Shown here one piece after another: positions 22,150 to 34,244 of a stretch of 64,000 bases of DNA (position 1 is the stretch's first letter; every line of letters begins with the position of its first letter). This stretch comes from Spongilla lacustris (Eukaryota; Porifera; Demospongiae; Spongillida; Spongillidae), in the NCBI GenBank assembly GCA_949361645.1, contig OX442415.1, positions 17,945,269 through 18,009,268 on the forward strand, in the 5' to 3' direction. A program made the position numbers and the translations under genes. The notes beneath the pieces are model-generated. The model was not told the origin of the DNA. It made no database searches and saw only the letters and a program-made list of their open reading frames with translations.

Positions 22150-22880
22150 CTTCAGTTTGACAGTTCCCAGCCTTGTTTGTTTCTGAAGGATTGAGGGTGT
22201 GGTTTGTTAGATGATATGACTACATGTGTGATGGTAGCTATTGCTTTGTAGTTGGAGGTGATATAGTGGACTTCAAGAGATGAGTTATATCTTAATGGTA
22301 TGCACACACACGTGACATAACATGCCAGTACAAAACGTCTACCATAGGCTGGCCATGGCCTATGTGTTGGTGACCCCAGCGGCACGTGTGGATGTCTAGT
22401 ATAGGCCAACATGCTGACATGCAATTACCATATACATGCATGTAATCTCGCTGTGCTTATGAAGGCTTGTGTGCAGTGTTCCTGTATGTGCACTGCTGTG
22501 TGTATGGTTTGCTAGCATGTTGTAGTAGGCCCTACCTGGTATGCATGCATAGGCCTGTGCTAAATATCAAATTTGATACAAGCTTGTTTTTTATCCTGCA
22601 TGCCACTTTGTGTTGGGAGTGGAGGCTATGTGCGGTACCAGTGACTGTGCAGTAATATCCATCTGGATTCTATTTAGACCACACCCTCGTAAAATGGCAT
22701 GGGAACATATACATTACTACTCACAAGTATTTATTATGTGTATGCATATAATATCACATATAGCTCAAGGTAGTAACATATTGCATGACATTTAGCACAA
22801 GGTATGTAGGTACATGTAGTCCTTTTAAAAATATTTAGCAACATAAAATGTACGTAGTACAAAATGGCACAATGATGTCA
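22150..22880. repeat. Intron repeat module (copies at 27.55, 38.33 and 45.0 kb)
   Basis: About 730 bases that recur at 27550-28265, 38320-39035 and partly 44996-45410. The four copies keep GCTTGTGTGCAGTGTTCCTG and the CATACAGTGACATT-like tail region but share no frame with a coding substitution pattern. It is part of the intron units between LRR exons. Confidence 0.75.
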
Positions 22881-23132
22881 TACACCCACCTAAATAAATT
22901 AAATACAAGTCTTATTATAACGTACAGCTTCAATGCATGCTAATGTTTTTATTTTAAGTATATTAACATGAGATAAATATTTATGTGTACTCGGGCCGTG
23001 TACATATCTCTGTTATTATTATTATTTCCTCTGGTTAAAAAATAACATTCATTAACTAAAAAAATTCTATCACTCTTTATAACAACTAAATAACTTAGTA
23101 TGTGGGTAGCCACATGTACAGCCAACTACATA

Positions 23133-23208
23133 CTGTAGGTTAGTCCAATGACAAGCAGCAGTAGACAAAGCCTTGATACCTTCATCCCCAATGTTATTAT
23201 GTGATAGG
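23133..23208 (-). pseudogene. LRR array exon, 3' truncated, donor deleted
   Basis: The minus strand reads c-LSHNNIGDEGIKALSTAA…CHWTNLQ after a normal acceptor (TTTTCCTTCAG). Compared with the other copies, about 22 bases after CTACAG, including the GTAAGT donor, are missing. It therefore cannot be spliced in the normal way and is probably a dead cassette. Confidence 0.7.
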
Positions 23209-24139
23209 CTGAAGGAAAAGCATACAAAGGTCCATAAAACAGTACAGAGTGATGGCGTGGTAAGTACTTTGCTGAAGTAATATTGTGCTGTTTACAGTCC
23301 TCCTCCCCTTTCCCCCTCTCACATGTATTCATTCAACCAACAGTTCCCTACAAGGAATTGTATACACAGACTGCTCATCCTTAATAGTATTCATCATCAA
23401 CACTTGTGGACAAAGGAAGGACATCAGTCAACCTCCCATCAAGTCACCCATATGACCACACAACATGTTGGCCATTTGTTGGGACCATTGTACAGGTAAT
23501 AACTCGCTCGTTTGATAATCGATAAATACGGGTAAATGATAACATAGGTTTTGGCAGAAGTCTAGTTTCCCCGCCCCATGTATGGGGGGCGGGGATGTGT
23601 GTCACCGCCCCTTACGAAAGGGGGGATGGGGTGTGCAGCGTGTGGACACGCCCTATCTCCCAGACCTTTCACATCACTTGACGTGATGGAGACAATTGTT
23701 AATTTAACATAGAGAGGTGCGGCGGGTGGGTCAGTTAGCAAACTTCGCACGAGGCAATGATGATTGCTACACTAAATGCTTCATCTATGTTCATGATCCA
23801 CCACAACCAGGTATGAACCTTTGACTTCTACATGTACTTCAATAATCACAACAAAATTAATGATTTGATCGTCAGGAGTCCCACTACAAGGAATAGTAAT
23901 TGCGTTTTTAATGAGGTTGTGTCCAAACGGGCTCCAAAAGGAAGCACTAGTGAATACACATAATCAGCTGACGATGCATCTTCAAAGAGCACTATGCCTT
24001 TGTTGTTGGCCTAAAACAACTGAAGCGTTTTCTAAAGAGTACACCGAACGTCATTATAAAGGGGTGCCCGACACCCACCAAATCTTCTATATGTTATCAC
24101 ATATACATGCATCGTGCTCAGGTTAGATATAAATGATCA

Positions 24140-24278
24140 TGAGCAGGTGGGAGTCAATAACCTGACCAAGAAACGTCACTGATGTTTTTGAAAATACACA
24201 TTTATCCTTGTTTAGAGTGAGACCAGCTGCTTGTATCTTTTTAAGGGTTTGGTGTAATCGGACATCATCACACTCCAT
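24140..24278 (-). pseudogene. Gypsy-type reverse transcriptase thumb remnant, copy 1
   Basis: The minus strand keeps an open stretch with VRLHQTLKKIQAAGLTLNKD, then KCVFSKTSVTFLGQVIDSHL. This is the thumb region of LTR (Gypsy/Ty3) polymerases, whose usual form is H…L…LxxAGLTLNxxKCxFxxxxVxFLGHxI. Upstream and downstream frames are broken. The same fragment recurs at 31.50, 35.50 and 42.27 kb because it sits inside the repeated intron unit. Confidence 0.75.
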
Positions 24279-24963
24279 CTCTACTGTCCAGTTGAATGGT
24301 TTTAACAGGAACGCTTTCCCTCATGTCTCGGCCCCGGGATCCTACGTATTATATCATCATCCCATTATAATGTACAATTATAAGACCAACAGCCATAGCT
24401 CACATACACATACATGTACTGTGTACATTTTGCTCCTCACAACAAAACGCAGCAACTTTATGGTACATACATGAACTATTGCTACCTGAGGTCAACACCC
24501 ATTAGAGTGTACTGGCTACACTTCTGGCTAATAAACATAAGTCAACACATCTGCATGCATGTGTGAATGTGTTGTGTGTGCATGTGTATGTACATGTACC
24601 TGAGTAGTACATACACCATGTATGTGTGCACATGTATGTGTACAGGCTAAAGCCTCTCTGTAGAGTGAGGATGTGACACAGGACTGATATGTGCACCCCT
24701 CAGCCATGCTTCCTCCTCCCCCTTCCCACACACTGCATGTACCACTACAAGTATGGATATCATGACAAGACTCCTCCCCCTCTTCATCACACATGCCTAC
24801 CTTACATACATGTACTCATTACAGAAAGATTTTATTCAATCTTTTTGATAACAACTTAAGCACACCTTCCAAGGTTACAACAACCATTCCTCCTCCCCGT
24901 CCCATCCGCTGGACCCCTTGGGTAGCCACATGAACAGCAAACTACATACACAATGGAACTTAC

Positions 24964-25047
24964 TACAGCTTCTGTAGGTTAGTCCAATGACAAGCAGCAG
25001 TAGACAAAGCCTTGATACCTTCATCCCCAATGTTATTACTGAATAGG
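24964..25047 (-). CDS. LRR array exon (84 nt), variable residues FS
   Basis: Acceptor (CTTTTCCTTCAG|C) and donor (GCTGTA|GTAAGTTCC) enclose one 28-residue LRR: c-LFSNNIGDEGIKALSTAA…CHWTNLQKL-ta, phase 2 at both ends. The last two bases (TA) plus the C of the next exon give Tyr at the first exposed strand position. The pattern LxxLxLxxNxIGDEG…AL is that of NLR and ribonuclease-inhibitor LRRs. It is one of six copies that differ mainly at the exposed codons. Confidence 0.85.
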
Positions 25048-25744
25048 CTGAAGGAAAAGCACACAAAGGTACATATAACAGTACAGAGTGATGGCCACAC
25101 CCCCACATCAATAGCCTCATGTGCCTAACACCCAGGGGTCACTACTTCCCATCTGGCCAGTGATACAATTATACTATGCTGTTTACAGTCCTTCCCCCTC
25201 CCCTCTAAAACATGTACATATATTCATTCAACCACCAGTTCCCTACAAGGAATTGCTTACACAGACTGTGGTTAAACCTACCACAACCATCCCTAATGGT
25301 ATTCATCATAAACACTGTGTGTATAGGTTACATGTATGTGAATGGCCAGGGGATTATGCAAATTACTTGCTCTGTGGGGCTGGTAGGTTCCATCAACCTT
25401 AGGCCCCACAGGGCAAGTAGTCCAAAGTGCTTAATGTTGACCCCTGCTAACACCAGAGGTGCTGTGCCTCCTCCCCATGTATGTACTATAATGCAGTGTG
25501 ACACAATGATGCATACAGCTCCTTCGGTACATGCAGAGTTGTTGGGATGTGTACAATGTGGAGGAACTGCCCAGACTGACAGTACAGATATAAAATTTAG
25601 CATCTGTTTGTTTTAGAGTGAATAATGGTATACTATAAATGTACATGTAACCATAGTGACATGACAACATCCAAGCTCTGTGGAAGCATGCAGACCACAA
25701 CAGCATCCAGGGGTAGAAATACTTTTTTAGTTGTTGTTGTTAGA

Positions 25745-25909
25745 ATGCCTTCACCACAACAAAAGAGGAGAGCTAAGCGACGAGAGGAATACCTCCTAAA
25801 TCGAGACTACAAGTTAGAGTCCTCCCGAGTTCGGTACAGTGCTGATGCTGAACAAAGGCGGGCTTCTGCTCATGACATGTACAGAGCAAATCTGGAGTAT
25901 AACCGCTAA
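25745..25909 (+). pseudogene. Arg-rich RxRYxxxxExxRAS repeat fragment
   Basis: 54 codons from an ATG, MPSPQQKRRAKRREEYLLNR then VRYSADAEQRRASAHDMYRA and a stop. Repeats of the form R..RY..(N/D)(P/A)E..RA are common in low-complexity N-terminal regions of sponge and cnidarian transposon-related proteins (from memory). A truncated copy is at 43914-44003 and a frameshifted one at 47883-47992. In both later places a tyrosine-recombinase remnant follows within 0.3-0.7 kb. Confidence 0.4.
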
Positions 25910-28305
25910 GAGGTGGTGACATGAACAAGTGCTAGCTTCTACATGTAAGTCTAAGATGCGTGTGCCTAACACCCAGGGGCCAACTTTAATGGTTGCCCGT
26001 TGCCCCTTAACAACTACACTCACAGTGTTTCCCCCTGCGCCATGCTATAGCAAACCAATCATTACCATTTATCCATACCACACATGACTTGATAAGGTAA
26101 AGGTTAGGTACAGTGGTAGTAAACTAAGTTTAATGCAGAGAGTTGCTCTGTGTTATATAGCGTTACTAAGCTGACTATAGTGACGTTGCTAAGGCCAGAT
26201 GTAAACATATGTTTTGGCAGATGCATGCAATGAACGATCCCAAACAGTCCTATGCTGTGCATGAGTGCCCAATAGCACGCCCTATCCCCCAGACCTTTCA
26301 CATCACTTGACGTGATGGTGACAATTGTTGATTTAACATAGAGAGGTGCGGCGGGTGGGTCAGTTAGCAAACTTCGCACGAGGCAATGATGATTGCTACA
26401 CTAAATGCTTCATCTATGTTCATGATCCACCACAACCAGGTATGAACCTTTGACTTCTACATGTACTTCAATAATCACAACAAAATTAATGATTTGATCG
26501 TCAGGAGTCCCCCTACTAAGAATAGTAATTGCGTTTTTAATGAAGTTGTGTCCAAACGGGCTCCAAAAGGAAGCACTAGTGAATACACATAATCAGCTGA
26601 CGATGCATCTTCAAAGAGCACTATGCCTTTGTTGTTGGCCTAAAACAACTGAAGCGTTTTCCAAAGAGTGTGTGTGCCAATAGTTGGCATAGCTCTGTGA
26701 CCTTTGCACACACATTCCTGAGAAAGACTGCTAGGCCCGGTTTGTTCGGAAGCTACTTCAGAACAAACCTGATTTTGAACTGCTTTTAGGCAGTTTACAC
26801 ACAGCAAGTCTCCACTTCGCAAATGAATATTTTGCTACTGTATAAGTTTTTCTGCAACTTGAAGGTGCGAACGTATGCGGTGTTGATGCTTCTCTAACGG
26901 GTCCGTGACCGTCACGACAATACTAGTACTTGATGCACAAAACGGAATAAAACGCGCGCATGTGCCCAAATAAGGAGGCACTATCTGCACAGTCATGGGG
27001 CAGCTGTGGTAAGACAGTTTACAATGTATATAACACCACTTGGACCTATGTAAACTAAATTTAATTTTGATGAGACAAAAATGGCGCCTTTAGGTAAAAC
27101 CTTGCGTGGTTCTCAGGGGTTATCAATACACAGACTTTTTATTTTGAAAAACACTGACACTGATAGTCCCTTCCCTTATGTGGAAAAAAAACTTGAGTTT
27201 CACGTGGTAGACACCTATATATTGCAAAAGATGGTTTGAAGTTGATAAAAATTTAACCCTTTACCCACACCCCAAAAATAATCATCATAGATCAGTTCTA
27301 CTGATCATGTCCTTCAATTTGATGCCAAAAACTCTGCTGTCAATTGTATTGCAGCCAAGATATGAGTGCGCAAAGTTGCAACATTTAGGAAAAAAGTCAT
27401 TATTCAGTGGTGTGAATATCGTAAACCATTAGCGTTATTAACTCAATAAATGGTAAAAGTTACATTCATATCAAGACCAACATATATGAGAAGTTGGAGC
27501 AAAATTGGAAGATGTGAAGCACAACTCCCGCTCACGGTTTGACCCTATGATAGTTCCCAGGGCTCCTTGTTTGTTTCTGATGGGTTGAGGGCGTGGTTTA
27601 TTAGATGATATGACTACATGTGTGATGGCAGCTGTGACTTTGTAGTTGGAGGTGATATACTGGACTTCAAGTGAAGAGTTATATCTTAATGGTATGCACA
27701 CACAAGTGACACAACATGCCAGTACAAAACGTCTACCATAGGCTGGCCATGGCCCATGTGTTGGTGACCCCAGCGGCATGTGTGGATGTCTAGTATAGGC
27801 CAATATGCTGACATGCAATTACCATATACATGCATGTAATCTCGCTGTGCTTATGAAGGCTTGTGTGCAGTGTTCCTGTATGTGCACTGCTGTGTGTATG
27901 GTTTGCTAGCATGTTGTAGTAGGCCCTACCCTGGTATGCATGCATAGGCCTGTGCTAAATATCAAATTTGATACACGCTTGTTTATTATCCTGCATGCCA
28001 CTTTGTGTTGGGAGTGGAGGCTATGTGCGGTACCAGTGACTGTGCAGTAATATCCATCTGGATTCTATTTAGACCACACCCTCGTAAAATGGCATGGGAA
28101 CATATACATTACTACTCACAAGTATTTATTATGTGTATGCATATAATATCACATATAGCTCAAGGTAGTAACATATTGCATGACATTTAGCAGAAAGTAT
28201 GTAGGTACATGTAGTCCTTTTAAAAATATTTAGCAACATAAAATGTACGTAGTACAAAATGGCTAAATATGTCACACACCCACCTACCCATACATAAGCC
28301 TATAC

Positions 28306-28496
28306 CTTGCCACCCATGATGTCATGCCACCAATACAAACAAGGTTGGGTGAACATTGTCTGCATAGAGCAAAGATTACCGGCCCCCTCCCCAAACCTCC
28401 TGAGAGGCAGTGATGTGCCCTTTATATGAACATCACTAACATAAACCAAGCAATGCAACTGTTTGAAGTTGCCATAACCCTGTAGTGCTGATGTGT
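28306..28496 (-). CDS. Exon-like open stretch in the intron unit, unknown
   Basis: Acceptor (GTGGTTGCAG|AC) and donor (GGCAAG|GTATAGG) enclose 191 bases reading TSALQGYGNFKQLHCLVYVS, then GTSLPLRRFGEGAGNL and MFTQPCLYWWHDIMGGK. Copies at 39075-39265 and about 45450-45640 keep the frame. Its phase differs from the LRR chain, so it is not simply one of those exons. I do not recognise the protein and it may be chance. Confidence 0.2.
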
Positions 28497-28802
28497 CTGC
28501 AACCACAGGAGTGTCAATAGCCTAATGTCCCTAACACCCAGGGGTCAACTATAATGGTTGCCCAATGGCCCTACACAACTAGAAATCTTTATCTGGCCAG
28601 TGATATTATTAGCTGCTGGAAGGGGCAAGTTATATTATGCTGTTTACAGCCCTTCCCCCTCCCCCCTCACACATGTATTCATTCAACTAACAGTTCCCTA
28701 CAAGAAAGTGCTTACACAGACTGTGGTTACACCTACCACAACCCTCCCTAATGGTATTCATCATAAACACTGTATGTATAAAATGTGTACATGGTATACT
28801 GA

Positions 28803-30249
28803 TTAATCATAGATTGACTGAAACCAGAGTGACTTAAGTCACTACCCTGGGATAGGGTGAAATGAGATTTATACCTAGCTATTCAAACAAATTCTTTACA
28901 TGTGGTTGATTGTTAATACAGATAACAACAGGTTCACATAAATGAATTTCATTTAAGCTTCAGATCATCACTTCCGAATATGCATGCTTGCGTGTACAAA
29001 GGCATGGTATATCACTGATTATATATATGCTATGCTTTACTATACAGGCACTTCCTTGCTTAGACTTCAGCCCACATAAGGCAACAATGTTGTCATTTTC
29101 CATTTCAGAGCACACACTACAATTATAGTTCTTGCACAGGCTTTTGCATACACTGCAAGCTCTACTAGCATTGCATGGTAGCTACACAAGTAGCAGAGTT
29201 TTTGTCATACAATGGATGCAGGCACAATGGGGCAATGTTGTGTGGAAATGTTTCATGTTAATCCTGTTGCTGAGCGTGAGTAGGTTTACGTTTATTGGTA
29301 CTTGCACTGATGTATATAAGTAAAGCTCATTCAGCAACTGCTTCTGTGAACCTGGGTGAAACCATTTGAACAGAGAGTACGCATCGTCCAAAATATGATA
29401 CCTATTTGCAGCTCTCATGATCAAACCAATAAGTATTCAGTGGCCTTAGGGCATCCTACAGGCAATCGGTCTTGAAATCACATCTGGCAGCATGCATTTG
29501 TAATGGAAAGACAATTTCCAGTAGTCCTGTGTACCACTTCTACATCATTACCCCACAAAATGTGTGTATCAAACTGAGGTGAGGATCTCCAGCCTTCAAC
29601 AATGCCATCTACTTGGCCTTCCATTATACGCCATGACAAGATAAACTACTGCCATCACCGACGTCATCGCTTTCTTGCTTATGTGGTTCTTCAATCGCCG
29701 GATTTGGGGAACTATTTTGTATAGAAATGGCTGTGGGAATGGATGCTTCAGCATTGCCGCCTGCTGCAGTGCTGTGCCGCCTAATGCTGCGTGCGGAAAA
29801 CGCCTTCAAAGTAGCGACTTCATTAAAATAAATGATGCATTTTAAACTACACCCTTTACCGTTAATTCTCTGCACACCTCCAAGGAGTTTTGTTTCGTTA
29901 AAAAGTCTTCCGTACCTCTGCTTTGCATGTTTGTTGCCTAATACCTTAGCTGCATTGCAAGTAACACGATCGCCAACAAGGAAAGGCATCGCGGTTTGAA
30001 CACAAAAAAGGGGCGTATTTTGTAATGTTTGCCGCCAAACAGCGATACAAGCTGCCCTGTTTGCTACGCTCCTCTGGCTTAAAATACAACCATTTTAGAA
30101 TAGTTTAAAGCTGCATGCCACATAGCATGTGTACAATTAAAAAAAAAACGCACTGGCGTCACCAATTCGAGTGTTTTATCGTTCCAAAAGTTCAGTGACT
30201 TAAGTCACTAATTAATGACTTAAGTCACGATCCGTCAATCTATGATTAA
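28803..30249 (-). mobile_element. piggyBac-type TTAA element, copy 1
   Basis: Element 28807-30245 is flanked on both sides by TTAA. Its ends are inverted (TCATAGATTGACTG at left; right end is the complement of TCATAGATTGACGG), and near each end lies the perfect palindrome GTGACTTAAGTCAC (one at left, two at right). The site at 37530-37533 shows the same flanks with a single TTAA and no element, proving TTAA-specific insertion. The 1.44-kb length is shorter than an autonomous piggyBac (about 2.4 kb), so it is probably internally deleted. Copies are at 32788-34244 and 39572-41018. Confidence 0.85.
29624..29989 (-). CDS. 121-aa ORF of the TTAA element
   Basis: The minus-strand ORF begins MPFLVGDRVTCNAAKVLG and continues …YGRLFNETKLLGGVQR…, a small beta-barrel-like opening of the kind seen at the start of some transposase ORFs, then a low-complexity region and a stop. 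It is conserved at 33618-33983 with only a few residue changes and identical at 40393-40758. No DDE catalytic residues are seen, so the element is likely to be non-autonomous. Confidence 0.4.
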   Translation of the reverse strand: MPFLVGDRVTCNAAKVLGNKHAKQRYGRLFNETKLLGGVQRINGKGCSLKCIIYFNEVATLKAFSARSIRRHSTAAGGNAEASIPTAISIQNSSPNPAIEEPHKQESDDVGDGSSLSCHGV

Positions 30250-30559
30250 ATGCATTACACTATGTGAATGGCCAGCCAATACCCAGGGCCAGGGGGTTAT
30301 GCAAATTACTTGCTCTGTGGGGCCAGTAGGTTCCATCAACCTTAGGCCCAACTAGCCCAAGGTGCTTAATGTTGACCCCTGCTAACACCTGAGGTGCTGT
30401 GCCTCCTCCCCAGCCTTAGGTCCAGTGCCTTTTGGATCATGAGGCTGTGGACCCCTCCAGTGGCCACTCCTCCTACCTAATCCAGGGGACCTTCTCCTTT
30501 AGATGGTAAGGACCAGCTTCATCCCTGACCACCACCCCAATGGAGAGGTAAGCTAGTTA

Positions 30560-30850
30560 CCACATCTATTGTGTTGTACACACAGTGGGTGATGGCTGTG
30601 ATAGCACAATGAGGATTACCAGAAGATGCATACAGCTCCTTCAGTACATGCAGAGCTGTTGGGATGTGTTCAATGTGGAGGCACAACTGCCCAGACATGT
30701 GGGAGTACCAGAAGAGTGCTTCCTCAAGTCACTGCCAGAGGTAGCCACACTGTACATCCACATAGCTCGATGATGTCACTTGAATATTACTGCCCACAAC
30801 AATCAAGTGAAGAAGTACGTTGAGGAGCTTGACATCATGAATTGGTACAA
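30560..30850 (+). other. Intron-unit segment with open plus-strand stretch, unknown
   Basis: The plus strand reads IQLLQYMQSCWDVFNVEA, VGVPEECFLKSLPEVATLY and, after a stop, NITAHNNQVKKYVEELD up to a donor-like AATATG|GTGAGT. It is repeated at 34561 and 41329. A one-base change between copies (CGATGA versus CAATGA) leaves the stop in place. No family is recognised. Confidence 0.2.
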
Positions 30851-31496
30851 TATGGTGAGTACTATGCTGCTGAAGTAATATTATGCTGTTTACAGTCCTC
30901 CTGCCCCTCCCCCTCTCACATGTTATCATTCAACCAACAGTTCCCTACATGGAATTGTATACACAGACTGCACATCCTTAATAGTATTCATCATCAACAC
31001 TTGTGGACAAAGGAAGGACATCAGTCAACCTCCCATCAAGTCACACATATGACCACACAACATGTTGGCCATTTGTTGGGACCATTGTACAGGTATTAAT
31101 AACTCGCTCGTTTGATAATCGATAAGAGCAGGTAAATGATAACATAGGTTTTGGCAGAAGTCTGGTTTCATGTATGGGGGGTGGGGATGTGTGTCCCCGC
31201 CCCTTACGAAAGGGGGAAGGGGGTGTGCGGCGTGTGGACACGCCCTATCCCCCAGACCTTTCTCATCACCTGACGTGATGGAGACAATTGTTAATTTAAC
31301 ATAGAGAGGTGCGGCGGGTGGGGGGTCAGTTAGCAAACTTCGCACGAGGCAATGATGATTGCTACACTAAATGTTTTCCAAAGGGTACACAGGCACATCC
31401 CCGAACGTCATTATAAAGGGGTGCCCGACACCCACCAAATCTTCTATATGTTATCACATATACATGCATCGCGCTCAGGTTAGATATAAATGATCA

Positions 31497-31635
31497 TGAG
31501 CAGGTGGGAGTCAATAACCTGACCTAGAAACTTCACTGATGGTTTTGAAAATACACATTTATCCTTGTTTAGAGTGAGACCAGCTGCTTGTATCTTTTTA
31601 AGGGTTTGGTGTAATCGGACATCATCACACTCCAT
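31497..31635 (-). pseudogene. Gypsy-type reverse transcriptase thumb remnant, copy 2
   Basis: Same fragment as 24140-24278 (LHQTLKKIQAAGLTLNKDKC), carried in the repeated intron unit. Confidence 0.7.
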
Positions 31636-32363
31636 CTCTACTGTCCAGTTGAATGGTTTTAACAGGAACGCTTTCCCTCATGTCTCGGCCCCGGGATCCT
31701 ACGTATTATATCATCATCCCATTATAATGTACAATTATAAGGTCAACAGCCATAGCTCACATACACATACATGTACTGTGTACATTGTGCTCCTCACAAC
31801 AAAACGCAGCAACTTTTTTATTGTTTATTAAATATCAAGTTATGTTGCATCATAACATTATGGTACATACATGAACTATTGCTACCTGAGGTCAACACCC
31901 ATTAGAGTGTACTGGCTACACTTCTGGCTAATAAACATAAGTCAACACATCTGCATGCATGTGTGAATGTGTTGTGTGTGCATGTGTATGTACATGTACC
32001 TGAGTAGTACATACACCATATATGTGCGCACATGTATGTGTACAGGCTAAAGCCTCTCTGTAGAGTGAGGATGTGACACAGGACTGATATGTGCACCCCT
32101 CAGCCATGCTTCCTCCTCCCCCTTCCCACACACTGCATGTACCACTACAAGTATGGATATCATGACCAGACTCCTCCCCCTCTTCATCACACATGCCCAC
32201 CTTACATACATGTACTCATTACAGAAAGATTTTATTCAATCTTTTTGATAACAACTTAAGCACACCTTCCAAGGTTACAACAACCATTCCTCCTCCCCGT
32301 CCCATCCGCTGGACCCCTTGGGTAGCCACATGAACAGCAAACTACATACACAATGGAACTTAC

Positions 32364-32447
32364 TTCAGCTTCTGTAGGTTAGTCCAATGACAAGCAGCAG
32401 TAGACAAAGCCTTGATACCTTCATCCCCAATGTTATTACCCCATAGG
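32364..32447 (-). CDS. LRR array exon (84 nt), variable residues WG
   Basis: Acceptor CTTCAG|C and donor CTGAA|GTAAGT enclose c-LWGNNIGDEGIKALSTAA…CHWTNLQKL-aa, phase 2. AA plus the next C gives Asn at the first exposed strand position. At the two codons after the first leucine it reads TGG GGT, where the exon at 24964-25047 reads TTC AGT. The rest of the 84 bases is nearly unchanged. Confidence 0.85.
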
Positions 32448-32787
32448 CTGAAGGAAAAGCACACAAAGGTACATAAAACAGTACAGAGTGATGGCCACAC
32501 CCCCACATCAATAGCCTAATGTGCCTAACACCCAGGGGTCAACTATAGTGGTTGCCCAATGGCCCTACACAACTAGAAATCTTTATCTGGCCAGTGATAT
32601 TATTAGCTGCTGGAAGGGGCAAGTTATATTATGCTGTTTACAGCCCTTTCCCCTCCCCCCTCACACATGTATTAATTCAACCAACAGTTCCCTACAAGGA
32701 AGTGCTTACACAGACTGTGGTTAAACCTACCACAACCCTCCCTAATGGTATTCATCACAAACTCTGTATGTGTACATGGTATACTGA

Positions 32788-34244
32788 TTAATCATAGATT
32801 GACTGAAACCAGAGTGACTTAAGTCACTGACTTAAGTCACTACCCTGGGGTAGGGTGAAATGAGATTTATACCTAGCTATTCAAACAAATTCTTTACATG
32901 TGGTTGATTGTTAATACAGATAACAACAGGTTCACATAAATGAATTTCATTTAAGCTACATATGATGTATTCGGAATATGCATGCTTGCGTGTACAAAGG
33001 CATGGTAAATCACTGATTATATATATGCTATGCTTTACTATACAGGCACTTCCTTACTTAGACTTCAGCCCACATAACAATAATGTTGTCATTTTCCATT
33101 TCAGAGCACACACTACAATTATAGTTCTTGCACAGGCTTTTGCATACGCTGCAAGCTCTACTAGCATTGCATGGTAGCAGCAGAGTTTTTGTCATACAAT
33201 GGATGCAGGCACAATGGGGCAATGTTGTGTGGAAATGTTTCATGTTAATCCTGTTGCTAAGCGTGAGTAGGTTTACGTTTATTGGTACTTGCACTGATGT
33301 ATATAAGTAAAGCTCATTCAGCAACTGCTTCTGTGAACCTGGGTGAAACCATTTGAACAGAGAGTACGCATCGTCCAAAATATGATACCTATTTGCAGCT
33401 CTCATGATCAAACCAATAAGTATTCAGTGGCCTTAGGGCATCCTAATTCCTACAGGCAATCGGTCTTGAAATCACATCTGGCAGCATGCATTTGTAATGG
33501 AAAGACAATTTCCAGTAGTCCTGTGTACCACTTCTACATCATTACCCCACAAAATGTGTGTATCAAACTGAGGTGAGGATCTCCAGCCTTCAACAATGCC
33601 ATCTACTTGGCCTTCCATTATACGCCATGACAAGATAAACTACTGCCATCACCGACGTCATCGCTTTCTTGCTCATGTGGTTCTTCAATCGCTGGATTTG
33701 GGGAACTATTTTGTATAGAAATGGCTGTGGGAATGGATGCTTCAGCATTGCTGCCTGCTGCAGTGCTGTGCCGCCTAATGCTGCGTGCGGAAAACGCCTT
33801 CAAAGTAGCGACTTCATGAAAATAAATGATGCATTTTAAACTACACCCTTTACCGTTAATTCTCTGTACACCTCCAAGGAGTTTTGTTTCGTTAAAAAGT
33901 CTTCCGTACCTCTGCTTTGCATGATTGTTGCCTAATACCTTAGCTGCATTGCAAGTAACACGATCGCCAACAAGGAAAGGCATCGCAATTTGAACACAAA
34001 AAAGGGGCGTATTTTGTAATGTTTGCCGCCAAACAGCGATACAAGCTGCCCTGTTTGCTACGCTCCTCTGGCTTAAAATACAACCATTTTAAAATAGTTT
34101 AAAGCTGCATGCCACATAGCATGTGTACAATTAAAAAAAAAAACGCACTGGCGTCACCAATTCGAGTGTTTTATCGTTCCAAAAGTTCAGTGACTTAAGT
34201 CACTAATTAATGACTTAAGTCACCATCCGTCAATCTATGATTAA
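32788..34244 (-). mobile_element. piggyBac-type TTAA element, copy 2
   Basis: TTAA at 32788-32791 and 34241-34244 flank the element. The left end has a tandem second GTGACTTAAGTCAC palindrome that copies 1 and 3 lack. Its Cys-rich minus-strand ORF is intact here (33058-33411, with CIHC and RACSVCKSLCKNYNCSVC), whereas copies 1 and 3 carry a small insertion (CTACACAAG) that breaks it. The 121-aa ORF at 33618-33983 is also open. Confidence 0.85.
33058..33411 (-). CDS. 117-aa Cys-rich ORF of the TTAA element
   Basis: The ORF begins MIMRAANRYHILDDAYSLFK and ends with a cysteine cluster of the form C-x2-C…C-x2-C-x3-C-x4-C-x2-C. piggyBac transposases end in a Cys-rich zinc-binding domain that binds the terminal repeats, so this could be its remnant, but spacing is not diagnostic. 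Confidence 0.4.
   Translation of the reverse strand: MIMRAANRYHILDDAYSLFKWFHPGSQKQLLNELYLYTSVQVPINVNLLTLSNRINMKHFHTTLPHCACIHCMTKTLLLPCNASRACSVCKSLCKNYNCSVCSEMENDNIIVMWAEV

Larger units (their letters stand above)
27090..32020. repeat. Near-identical 4.93-kb duplication, copy 1
   Basis: From CTTTAGGTAAAACCTTGCG at 27090 the sequence is repeated at a constant offset of 10769 bases (37859-42789). I found no difference in the stretches I compared up to base 32027 (C versus T), after which the copies diverge slowly. A constant offset with no indel over 4.9 kb means a very recent duplication, a gene conversion, or an assembly duplication. Confidence 0.85.

Noticed and set aside
24528..24794. Cys-rich minus-strand ORF MCDEEGEES… repeated in four units
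   Set aside because: No acceptor or donor fits, the second half is a TG/CA-rich run, and conservation equals that of the surrounding intron repeat.
27471..27818. 115-codon minus-strand ORF (also 38240-38587 and, shorter, 22152-22424)
   Set aside because: The diverged copy at 22 kb shows mostly amino-acid-changing differences and a different end, as expected for non-coding repeats.
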